Positions 49,051 through 58,693 of a stretch of DNA of 64,000 nt are shown in pieces (within the stretch, counting starts at the first letter, position 1; each line of letters begins with the position of its first letter). The notes beneath the pieces were generated by a model that had not been told where the DNA came from, made no database searches, and saw nothing but the letters and a program-made list of their open reading frames with translations. Position numbers and translations under genes: made by a program. The stretch lies in assembly GCA_027919835.1 (NCBI GenBank), contig JANVFP010000029.1, positions 620,001 through 684,000 on the forward strand, read 5' to 3'. The stretch is from Lentinula raphanica (lineage: Eukaryota; Basidiomycota; Agaricomycetes; Agaricales; Omphalotaceae).

Positions 49051-49521
49051 TTGTCGATTGCACGGCTATATTTTTTTAATATTCCTATATGTTCAAATTT
49101 CAATCTTTTTCATATCTATGTATAATGTTTCCTCTGTTGGCATATATGTATGTACCTGTTTGTATCTTTTTTTTACCTTGTAAAAAATGACATTGACCTT
49201 GAACTCAAGGTTCATTTCAGCTTGCTTAAGCCTCAGGCCCTCAATGCCTCATGGTTACATTATTATGTAACTTACTTACAGGCTACAGCTACTTGTTAAC
49301 ATGGATTATAATTTATGGTATACCTGACTCCTGCTCCCTCAGTTGTTTCCAACTCCCAATGTTTGTGTATTTGTTTGAAGTAGATTACTACATTCATCAA
49401 TTGATCTTTTCTTTTCTTGTTAATCAACTGATAATATTTACCATTCCTCATCACTCAATACAGTACTCAATGTATTATGTGTTGGCAATTGTGTAACGTG
49501 TTATTTACATTAGACTGTATC
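49051..49521. other. AT-rich spacer between the tRNA and the non-LTR element
   Basis: A short T-run after the tRNA (about 49071) could be its Pol III terminator. No gene is seen. Confidence 0.5.
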
Positions 49522-52513
49522 TTTTTTTTTTTTTTTTTGTATCATATTTAAACACCTTTGTGCCATAGCATATAGTAGTGTATAGTCTGCAATAAGTATG
49601 TACCACTTCATATTATCAGAATGTATATGTATCCATCCAACAAGTGTCGTTCCCGTGAGGGATACATGACGCGAGTGCGTCTGACCCGAAGGTCAAAGGT
49701 ATATTTGCCGTGAAGTCCGTATACCGTTAGGTATTAGTGAAAGCTGTAGTGGTATTAGTTGGATGCGGTGGTAGGATTAGATGTCGTTTTTCCCCTCAGC
49801 CTCCTTAGTCGTCCTCGTCGTCTCTTAACTCTGGCAGCTCCCCGTATATGTGTCGGAACCTCCCGGTCGTGTTAATGTATCTGTATAGCGCTGGCAGTGC
49901 CTTCCTCGACGTGAGCATGGGACCTAGACCCCATTGCTGATTGGATAACTCCCATTGAAGTTGTTCGCGTGCTCTTCTGTGCGCCGGACACTCGAGTAGG
50001 TAGTGACGGATTGTTTCATCGTCGTTTCGACAGCATGGACAGATCGGCGTTTCCGCCTTTCCGATTCGGTGTAGATGTTTCTGTAGGGGTATATGGCCGG
50101 TTCGTAGCTGGGTGAGGATGGATAGCAGCTGCCTCGGTAGCCAACGCGCCAGCTTCCAAAATCGTCTGCTCACTGCAGTTGCCTCCCCTGGATCGATTCT
50201 CTGGAAGGCTTCATAGCGCGGTGATTTTCTCCAAAGTCTGTCATGGTGTCGTTCCAGTCGGCTTCTGAAGGTTCTGATGGCTGCTGTCTGGCTGTGGGGT
50301 AGCGGTTTTCGTAAACACAACGGGAGCTCTGCCCTCCTACTCGACCTCGTCTCTGCCGCTCGTTTGGCCTCCTGATCCGCTCGTTCATTTCCTTCAACTC
50401 CTAGGTGTCCAGGGATCCATGAAACAGTGACTCGCAGGTTCGGCAAGTGTGTTCGCAAGTCTCGTAGTCGTTCGTGAAACATATCCATGATGTAATGCGA
50501 TGGGCCAGTTTTGGCACTGTTGGTGGCCGCGATGGCTGCCATACTGTCTGCCCAGATGGATAGTTCCTCCATTTCTATATCCTGTGCTGCCGCCAGATGT
50601 AGTCCCAAGATCATACCGACACACTCACCTTCGTATACTTCATGATGTTTCTCCTTGCCTAGCCTATATCTGAGCGCGCCTCTCTCTTCATCCCTCTCAA
50701 ACAGGACCGCCGCCGCCCCCACGTGTTCTTTGTAACCTGATCCATCCGTGAACACCTTCCATCTCGTTTGGTCTTGTTCGAGTGCTTCGAGGGCAGCAGC
50801 TTTATCGTCCCAAATCTGAATCATGATCTTCGGGTCCCATGCTGCCTCGTATCGGACTGCCTTCTTCTTTTCCATAGTTTTGGGGGATAACCCGTATCTC
50901 CCCATAAGGTCATGTAGTGGGGAGGGGTGTTTGGTTCGTTGTTGATAACGCGCTGCATCTTTGACTCTTTTGGCAATTGGGTGCTCGTCTGGCATCGTCA
51001 GGAGCCGTATGGCTGCTCGGTGTCGCTGGCGTTCGATTTCTAGAGGCATGGGCAGTAGTGCCGCATGGATGTCAAGGATGTCCGTGGCTGTGGTGTTCAT
51101 TGCTCCGGTGATCATGATGGCTGCTTGTCGCTGAATCGATGTGAGCTTCCGTGTAATTCCTCGTTTGACTGATGCCTGTTTCCATGTCTTCTCCCTTTTC
51201 CTGGATGCGGGCATAAGGGTAATGTCAGCAGCGTATAAGATTCGAGGTAATGCCTTAGCCTTGTATAGTTGTTGAACCAACTGCGCTGTCATCCCTGTCT
51301 TGAGACCCGTTATCCGTTTGAATTGAGATATCCATTGTTGACCCTTCTTGACCATCGCCGCATATTGTTCATTCCACTGTAGTTGTTGGTCCATCAAGAC
51401 ACCAAGGAATTTCGTATAGGGTTCCGGCTTGATCATTGTCTGACCGATCTGTACCCCGGGCCCAACAATCCTCCTTGTTTTGCCTGGAGTGGTCGGGTCG
51501 GGCTCTCTTTTCCGGCTATAGTCGACTAACTTGAACTTTGGGACTCCAAATTGACAGTTGTGGGTGTGTGCCCAGTCGATCACTCCTCCCCTTCGGGCCA
51601 TCATTCGCTCTATGCCGGCGTGCACCTCTTTGATGTCTGTTCCCCATTTCATTCCCGCCAGGTCGTCCATGAATGCAAAGCCTTCTTCTTTGCGCGGTTC
51701 CTGTAAAGTTTTGAGTAAACCTGCTGCATATAGAATATAACCAACCGCCGAAAATGGATCTCCCTGGTCTTCGCCTCCTGGGACTCCGAAGGGTTCCGAA
51801 AGGTAATCGTCGAAAGATAATTGTATCATTCTTCTTCGGTAACGCCTCTTCATCCAGTCGGTAATCACTACGGGTACCCCGATCTTTCGCAATTCGTAGT
51901 AGAGCATATCAAGATCAACACTAGGGAATGCCCCTTTGAGGTCCATGTACAGCACTGCAACTATCTGGCCTTCTCTCCATAGTTTCTTGATCCTGTCGAC
52001 CATGAGGTGGATAGAGTCGGTTGTGTTTCTCCCTGGTCTGGCTCCAAACTGCATTGCTGGGAGTAATCCCAGTAGTTCCGCACATTTGGTGATCTCGTCC
52101 GCTATGCAGCTGTTCAGTAGCCTACCGTGTCCGTTTGATAGTGTGATTGGTCGCCATGCGTTCGGGTCTCTGTAGTCTGGCTTTCCCGGTTTCTTCAATA
52201 CGATCGTTTCGGTTCTTGACCATTCGTCTGGGTAAACATTCAGGGTGAACGTGGCTCTGTAGATCGGACCTAGATAGGGTGTTATCAGCTCGCCCACAAC
52301 TTTGAAGACATCATTCGGTATAGTTCCCGGTCTCGTTGCTTTCCCGTTCTTGAGTCTGCGTATTGCCTGCAGTATTTGGTGGTCAGTCGGTGGTGTGAAG
52401 TTCCATTTGGGTGCCGGGTATTGTGGATCTATAGGTACATTAGTGTTGTCTGGTGGAGGGGGAAAAAACGCGCCGCGGTAACGAGGTATAAAGTCGGTTC
52501 TTAGTATAATGCC
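49522..52513 (-). mobile_element. 5'-truncated non-LTR retrotransposon (LINE-like)
   Basis: Minus-strand element. The 3' end is marked by a 17-nt poly-T on the plus strand (49522-49538), which is the poly(A) tail on the element strand. A 3' UTR of about 265 bp and the RT-RNase H ORF follow. The 5' half, with ORF1 and the endonuclease, is absent; homology ends near 52513. 5' truncation is the normal fate of LINE copies. No clear target-site duplication was found. Confidence 0.85.
49805..52513 (-). CDS. LINE reverse transcriptase with RNase H and zinc-binding end (N-terminally truncated)
   Basis: The frame is open for about 900 codons with no internal stop, starting at the truncation without an ATG. 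RT blocks: RLKNGKATRPGTIPNDVFK, WRPITLSNGHGRLLNSCIAD, AVLYMDLKGAFPSVD, GVPGGEDQGDPFSAVGYILY and the catalytic FMDD (FAFMDDLAG; LINEs usually have FADD). An RNase H domain follows with FTDGSGY, YEGECVGM, WADSMAA and GNERADQEAK, so its D-E-D-D residues are all present. The C-terminus has CPCCRNDDETIRHYLLECP, a zinc-ribbon typical of this group. The intact frame suggests a fairly recent insertion. Confidence 0.88.
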   Translation of the reverse strand, partial: GIILRTDFIPRYRGAFFPPPPDNTNVPIDPQYPAPKWNFTPPTDHQILQAIRRLKNGKATRPGTIPNDVFKVVGELITPYLGPIYRATFTLNVYPDEWSRTETIVLKKPGKPDYRDPNAWRPITLSNGHGRLLNSCIADEITKCAELLGLLPAMQFGARPGRNTTDSIHLMVDRIKKLWREGQIVAVLYMDLKGAFPSVDLDMLYYELRKIGVPVVITDWMKRRYRRRMIQLSFDDYLSEPFGVPGGEDQGDPFSAVGYILYAAGLLKTLQEPRKEEGFAFMDDLAGMKWGTDIKEVHAGIERMMARRGGVIDWAHTHNCQFGVPKFKLVDYSRKREPDPTTPGKTRRIVGPGVQIGQTMIKPEPYTKFLGVLMDQQLQWNEQYAAMVKKGQQWISQFKRITGLKTGMTAQLVQQLYKAKALPRILYAADITLMPASRKREKTWKQASVKRGITRKLTSIQRQAAIMITGAMNTTATDILDIHAALLPMPLEIERQRHRAAIRLLTMPDEHPIAKRVKDAARYQQRTKHPSPLHDLMGRYGLSPKTMEKKKAVRYEAAWDPKIMIQIWDDKAAALEALEQDQTRWKVFTDGSGYKEHVGAAAVLFERDEERGALRYRLGKEKHHEVYEGECVGMILGLHLAAAQDIEMEELSIWADSMAAIAATNSAKTGPSHYIMDMFHERLRDLRTHLPNLRVTVSWIPGHLGVEGNERADQEAKRAAETRSSRRAELPLCLRKPLPHSQTAAIRTFRSRLERHHDRLWRKSPRYEAFQRIDPGEATAVSRRFWKLARWLPRQLLSILTQLRTGHIPLQKHLHRIGKAETPICPCCRNDDETIRHYLLECPAHRRAREQLQWELSNQQWGLGPMLTSRKALPALYRYINTTGRFRHIYGELPELRDDEDD

Positions 52514-54473
52514 TTATGACAGGTCACTTAGCACGAACACAGAGTACGACTTCACGGATTCGTCAATCAAATTGTATTTATAGCGAGGTGTGGGGCGTTG
52601 TCAGAGATTCCGCACTATCTTATATCTCAAGTCGAACGCAGTCTTGTAAGATCTTTTAGATCAGCAATACTGGTCAACAGAACGAAGTGACACGGATATA
52701 CCAGTCGTAAGATCTGGACTAAGGGGTTTGTTTTGAACGGCTTCCGCTCGGATAAGGGTTTGTAGGCTCAGAAAGCAACGGGGTACCAGACGTTATGGTA
52801 GACCAATCGATTCCGCTCCCGGGTGAAGCAGTACTGATCACTATTCTCAGTAAAACCTCGAGGATCACGCAGATCACCAATCACTACGTGTCAACTTGAA
52901 CAGAGCCACCAAAACTCTGCACGTTCACTCGGCACAACCTGAGACCAAGTCCTATGTATCTCCGGAACGGAGTCTACCTTCAACTAGCAAGTGACAGACA
53001 CCAAGTCAAACCACTCAAAAGTCGGGCTTATCGCGATGAAGTAACACACTTAATCTGCAAGGTCCGGTACGGCTTAGAAGCCTTTACTCCCACGTATGGA
53101 TGAAAAGGATTACCAGTTCAGAGAGATCTGGGCGCGAAACTTGTTTCATTTGTGCGGATACAGGTCTTTAAGTACACTACGAAAAGTCCAATACCCGTAT
53201 TTGTCCTTGATCTGGTAGATCTAGCTATTTCTACGGACGGAGTCCGATAATATACACTTAAATAGTAAAATATGACTGAAGCGATACAAACACGCAAGGA
53301 AATAGTAAGGAAAACCGAGAAAAAGATGAAACTTGTCCATATTTCGTCGTACTTTCGCCAGATCTAGAAGACCAAGCAAGTTCCGACCATGGTCTGTGCG
53401 GCATCCACATGCTAGGGTGCCTAACTCGTCAGAGTGGCTCCTGCCTGTGTTGCTCAAGTGTTTCCGACGAATTTGCTTCCGCGGAATGGTAGTGGTCTTC
53501 CCAAGTTAATGAGATAGCCTCGTAACAGTGGTTGATCTCGCGGATCAGGTAGGTCTGGTCCGTAGCTTTCGAACGGTATGCATATAGCCTGGTGTTCTGG
53601 AGCGGACAACGAAGGTAAATGCTTCAGAAGTGTTTTCCGTAGGTTTCCGCGCGTTTCCGTGAGTACTGGTCAAAGCTGTACATAGCATACGCTATATCCC
53701 AGTTTAGAACTTGAACATATGCGTGTTTCCGCTGCGGGTTTCACCCGTACTGCCACGGAAATGCTAGATCATCATGTTTCCGACGGTTTCCGCTACTTTG
53801 CGTAGGGTTTCCGTGTGGTAACTCGTCCGGATAGGCTCTCATCGTGTCTGATCTGCTAGATCAAGTGAAATTTCCGTCATCACAGCCAAGTACCAAACTC
53901 AGTTGTGCCGATCCGGCAGATCTTGATACTAAGTCGATATTCCCTTGGTGTGCTCGTACCAGTAGTCAGCATTCTTGAAGGATCCCCGACCAAGGGTGCG
54001 AGCAATAGTGTTAAGAGTCGGATTATTTCTTAATAGCCTTCTAGAATATATTCGTGATCACCAGGAAGTAACTTATCCTGGGGTTATTGCTGAATAATAG
54101 CTGCGAGGGGTCTTCTTCCAAGGGATGTTACGTCCTGAAAGGAATATCGAACTATATCGGCAAAGGTACTTGACTGGAAAAGCGTCAGGCAAGTAGTGTC
54201 GAAGGATAACTGCGAGGGGTCTTCTCTCAAGGAATGTTACGTCTTGAAAGGAAAATCGAGTTATATCGGCGAAGGACCTTGACTGGAATAGCGTCAGGCA
54301 AGGGTACTTGACTGGAAAAGCGTCAGGCAAGTATTGCAATAGGAATTGAGATGTCGTCTCCCAAGGTAATCTGTCGTCCTGGAAGGTAATCCAACCAATA
54401 CTGCAATCTACTCGGCTGGAAAAGCGTCAGACGAGGCTTCAAACTATGTGGTAGCTTGGTATGTCACTGGATA
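52514..54473. other. Gene-free, repeat-bearing stretch of about 2 kb
   Basis: No ORF above 80 codons that looks coding. It holds a cluster of TTTCCG motifs (53455-53880) and a tandem repeat (54101-54318). It may be decayed transposon DNA between the LINE and the LTR element. Confidence 0.55.
54101..54318. repeat. Two tandem copies of a 109-bp repeat plus a diverged third
   Basis: CTGCGAGGGGTCTTCT starts at 54101 and again at 54210. Each copy contains a GATGTTACGTC-like core and ends in CTTGACTGG..AGCGTCAGGCAAG. The end module is repeated again near 54306 and 54410 in diverged form. Confidence 0.8.
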
Positions 54474-54877
54474 TGCACAGTGGAGGCAACACAATATGTG
54501 TAATTCCCAAATATACTCTGGATGTAGGTGAAGGTTACAAAATAACAAGTCTAAAGGTTGTTTGTATGTATTTAAGGGTCCTTTTATAGTATCTGGTGTG
54601 AGAAAATATGTGCTAAAATAGGTAATAGGAATGTGTGAAAAGATATGCTAAATCAGGTAGATAAGATTACCCTAAGTAGTAGCTATCTCTAAGTACTTAT
54701 CCTATCAATTATAATATTAATTATGGTTATAATATTGAGAAAAGATATAGAGAGCGCTTAGCGTGGGAATTTCGGCCAGAAAGGCGCTAAGCCGGCATTT
54801 CGGGTGCTCGGCATGAATTATAAGGCCTTTGGGCGCTTATACAGACTTTCTTCGAGGGTGCACTTCCTAACAGTGCA
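54474..54877 (-). repeat. 3' LTR of the chromovirus (candidate boundaries)
   Basis: On the minus strand it begins TGCACTGTTAGG directly after the polypurine tract and ends ..CCTCCACTGTGCA. The ends thus share short inverted repeats (TGCACxGT). A TATA box (CTATAAAAGG) lies inside, as expected for U3. About 404 bp. The inner boundary is well supported by the polypurine tract. The outer one rests on the TGCAC inverted repeat. Confidence 0.65.
54581..54588 (-). promoter_or_regulatory. TATA box in the LTR
   Basis: TATAAAAG on the element strand, about 290 bp from the start of U3. It is the likely promoter for the genomic transcript, in the orientation of gag-pol. Confidence 0.5.
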
Positions 54878-54887
54878 TCCCTCCCCC
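54878..54887 (-). promoter_or_regulatory. Polypurine tract
   Basis: GGGGGAGGGA on the element strand, immediately before the LTR's TG. This is the expected primer site for plus-strand DNA synthesis. Confidence 0.65.
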
Positions 54888-56828
54888 GTAGGACCGAGCC
54901 CTCGAGGTCCTTGGGTTATCACTCGGGATTCCCAACGGCTATGCTCGTGTAGCTGGCCTTCCCTCGGCTGTCTCCAAGACTTTTGCACCATTTCTTTGAT
55001 ATTCATCGCCGCCGCCCAACGTTCCAACGCCGTTCAGTCCCTGCAATTCAAGTAGAGCCTGATTTAGGCTAGTGTGGGGAGTACAGAGTTTGGGTGGTGA
55101 TGGTATTGATGCTCAGGTGCGTGTTTTCTCTTCATATTCAGTGGTAAGCAGGGTGCGCTAACCCGTAGATTCAGGCGGATTAATTTGGCGTTCACCCTGC
55201 AGGAGTCTCGCAAGCACGTATCGCCTTCCGAATTCCATCCACCGCTGTTAGTTGGAGGACCGATCCTCTCATAGTTCCACACTACTCTTCAAGCCGTCGC
55301 ATTTTCCTTATCAAACTAATCACCCTACTATTCAATACACGAAGTTCCAACTCCCAATGTCGAAACGGCTCTCTTTGATATACATCGCCGCCGGTTCGCA
55401 TTCAACGCTCCAGCCTTTGACGTGGTATCCCAAATCCATCGACATTCATTCTACCATTCAACTTCATTATCCGTTGAATAGTCGTTCGTCTTATCGGATT
55501 CCGTCCAGTCTTGGCTTGGGAGGATTCAAGTGTTGGCAGTGGGTTCGTTGCATTGGTCGCAATTGGAGCATTTCGGAATGTGTAGATGATCTGGTCTTTT
55601 CAATATAGGTAAGTCAGATTGTTGTGCATTGTGGTGTATCCGACTGCTGATTTCACTTGGTTTCCAGACTCGCGTTTGGCTCTGTATTATGCTGCCACCC
55701 TTAGGTTATCAACGCTCGGCATTTTTCACATCGATTCGCACCATCAGGGATTCGAATATCCACCTATCCTTTACGCTCGTCGTCCACGGACAATCTCGGC
55801 ACCTCGTACACTCAAATTTCGTTTTTCTTTCCACGTTCAGGTTCCACTCCATTCGACACCCTATCCCTTACGCTCATCGCCAACGGCCAATCGTGGTACC
55901 TCGTACACTTCCACCTGTCGCATGTTTGATGAGGGATCTGGTGGGGATATTCAGTTTGGATGCAGGGTGGATGTGTATCCGTCGCTCCGGACATTTTGGG
56001 TCCAAGGTATGTGTTCAGAATCCTCGAGGCTACCCACAGACTACTGACATTATCCATTTTTCCAGATTTCCGCCGTTATTCCTTCTCCGCAATTCCCCCA
56101 TTGTCGGTGCCCTTTGATTGTCATCTTCCTTCTCGCGTTTGGTTTCCAGAGCCTCACTTCGACACTTCATTCGTCGCGTTAGCGACTTCGCCACAGATTT
56201 CGTATCTTTTTTCAACAATTCGCGTCGGCTAACGGTGGATTCAGCTCGTCGCTTGGTCGCATCAACGGAAAAGAGTCGTCGCCTTGTATAATCCATCCAT
56301 GTATTGATTTGAAGGAGTTCTTCAGCCCAGGTACGTGTTCGGGTCGCTGTCACCCTTTCTATTGGTCGCTGATGTTATTTGCCAGTTCTACCATTGTTTT
56401 CACTAGTTTTTTCATTCGATATCCATTCATTATATCGCGTCGAGATGTATTGTCGATTCATTCTATCCTGCCAATTCAAATTTGTTTCTATCTCGTGCAC
56501 CCAAACGAATCCACGTTCCCTACTAAGAGAGTTGTTCCTCTCCTCTAACTCTGACATGACGGCATCTTTTGTCTCCTGCTTGTGCTAACAGATGGCCTCA
56601 TTTCCTCAGGGTTGATGTGCCTCACCTATGTAGTATGTTGATTCGGCATTCGCTACGTCCCTCACGCGTTTCTTTAGTCTTATCTGTGGAGGTATAAGCG
56701 AGCTGCATGCTTGTGCACGAGGACCATACTCAGGTCATAGGTACGTCGTCGTGGTTTCCCTAGTCATCTGTGGATCTGAATTCTGCATCTCTAGAGATTC
56801 CTTGTTTCGTTCTTTCTCTGCAACCACC
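54888..56828 (+). other. Spliced leader region of the antisense gene
   Basis: No long ORF, but several good GT..AG introns on the plus strand: GTAAGT near 55611 with CAG near 55667; GTATGT near 56008 with CAG near 56066; GTACGT near 56331 with CAG near 56387; and GTACGTCG near 56740 with TAG near 56794. Some parts between them are protein-like (for example 55357-55608). It may be a long spliced 5' leader or a decayed coding part. A short motif ATATxCATCGCCGCCG occurs at 55000 and 55379. Confidence 0.4.
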
Positions 56829-58538
56829 ATGTCCTCCCAAGTCAATTCCACTATGCCCCCAGCCCCTACAAACACGCCGCTAGGTTCGCCGCCTCCTTAT
56901 CCCAATGATGAGGTTCGTTCCGCTCAGGTTATGGACGATTCCGGCAATGCTCTCGACTTACGTTCCGCGGTACGTAGCGCTGTATTGGGCATCGTTCGGG
57001 ACCCTCGTTTGATGGGTTCTGATTTTGACCCCTCGCGCCTACCCGCAAATGTCCTCGATGGTATTCTCTCGAATGTGTTGGCTTTCAATGCCGAGTTGGA
57101 GCGTGTTGAGCGGTACGTTCATCGATATTCTGGAAGTTAACTCCTATTGATAATAAGTTTGACAGGTTGCACCGTCAAGAGCAAGACCGTCTCCGCACTG
57201 AACTTGGTGAGATTCGTCGCGCCCTGGTGGCATCCCGCTTGGCTTATGAGCACTTGCATGAGTGAGGTTGTCAGTATCTTTGTTATGAATATACGCTGAT
57301 CATGATCTACTGTAGGGAAGTGGAGGACAACCGTCAGTACATTGATCGTCTGGAAGACGATTTCGATGTCACTGAGATGGAGTTGGTGGATTTACATGAT
57401 GAGCATGATGCTTTGGTAAGAAAGCATGACCGTATCCAGCAGGATCGCGCTGCTGCTCAGCAAGAGGTGGATCGACTAGAGGATACGTGCCGTGATCTTG
57501 AGCACCAGGTTATTCGGCTCCAGACAGACAATGTTCGCCTTGTCGAGCTGAAGGACTTGGTACGGGCTAGCAACCAGAATCTGCAGAGGTATGTCTTTAG
57601 ACACTGTGGGTTTATTATCACTAACTTTTGATTTCGTTAGTCAACTCCAGCTTGAGGCTGCTCATTCCCGTCCCTGTGGTCCCTCTTTGGAGGTGATAGA
57701 GTTATTCGAGCGTCAGCAGCTTGCTCTTCGGAGTGAACTGGACAAGATCCGTTCTGATCTAGATCTATCCCGAACCTCTGTCCATGACCTTCGTATGACT
57801 ACGGAGTTCCAGGAGGTAACCATTGCTCAGCAGGAGGAGGAGAACTCCATTCTTCGTTCTACCATTGAGACTCTGGAGGCCCGTCTTGCCACCGTTTCCT
57901 CTACCAATGAGGTAAACCTTGAACGTTTCAATGTTCTCACTTCCCGCTACAATTCCCTGCTGTTCTTCTTTGACCTTTCCTTCCGTTGCTCCTATGACCT
58001 TGCTGCAGCACTACTGGTCTATCAGAATAGTGACTCTCTCCGTTTCCTCCATGTCATTCAGGAGGACTTGTCAATCCTCTATCGTCACACCTTTGAAGGG
58101 GATTGGTCCCATGTCTCCGACATGCGTGACTATCTTCAGGACTCTCTTGGTACTCTGGACATGATCGCTAGTGATGCCATTCACTTCCACAGCCAAGCTC
58201 TATCCCATACCCCTACACCTCACTTCAGGTTGCAGTCCTCGGTGGATTTTGCGCAAAACTTTGTTGGTTCCATGGGCCCCTCTGCTTGGGACATGGCACG
58301 TGGTGTGAGTTTACCCCGTTTGTCACCCGATTTGCCTCTCTACCTTCAGCAAAACCCTGTTGTTGCTGGTCCTTCCTCTACTATGGTCGGACAGAGTTCT
58401 GATACTACCTTGGATCCCTCTTCTTTGGGTACCTCTCACGTTCTTTCTCCTGATTATGTCCCTTATTCCCCTGTCATCTACCCTGCTGATGATGGTGAAG
58501 ACCTTTATGATAATGATGACCTTGTATATCCTAACTAG
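56829..58538 (+). CDS. Coiled-coil protein encoded antisense within the chromovirus
   Basis: Four exons (about 56829-57112, 57166-57261, 57316-57588, 57641-58538) join in one frame to about 515 residues. The N-terminus is Pro-rich (MSSQVNSTMPPAPTNTPLGS) with a short folded-looking block (ALDLRSAVRSAVLGIVRDPR). A long heptad-type coiled coil follows: RTELGEIRRALVASRLAYEH, RDLEHQVIRLQTDNVRLVEL, LRSELDKIRSDLDLSRTSVH and ILRSTIETLEARLATVSS. Next is a mixed region, and the acidic Ser/Pro-rich C-terminus ends DDGEDLYDNDDLVYPN. No catalytic motif. It lies between pol and the polypurine tract in opposite orientation; its end is 155 bp from the end of pol. The family is not recognised. The preserved frame over four exons argues that it is a real gene. 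Confidence 0.7.
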
Positions 58539-58693
58539 GTTGTTGGATGTATACTCTTTGGTGATGATTTTCCGTTTTGATGTTTTGATATAGAGTTTCT
58601 GGAGTTGTTTCTCCAGAACATAGGTTGATATTGGATAGGAATATTGACTTTGTACCAGTATTAACGGAATTTCATGACTTTGCATGTTTTTGT

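Noticed and set aside
56550..56575. A second possible polypurine tract closer to pol (pyrimidine run TTCCTCTCCTCT on the plus strand)
   Set aside because: It is not followed on the element strand by TG or any LTR-like sequence, unlike the tract at 54878-54887.
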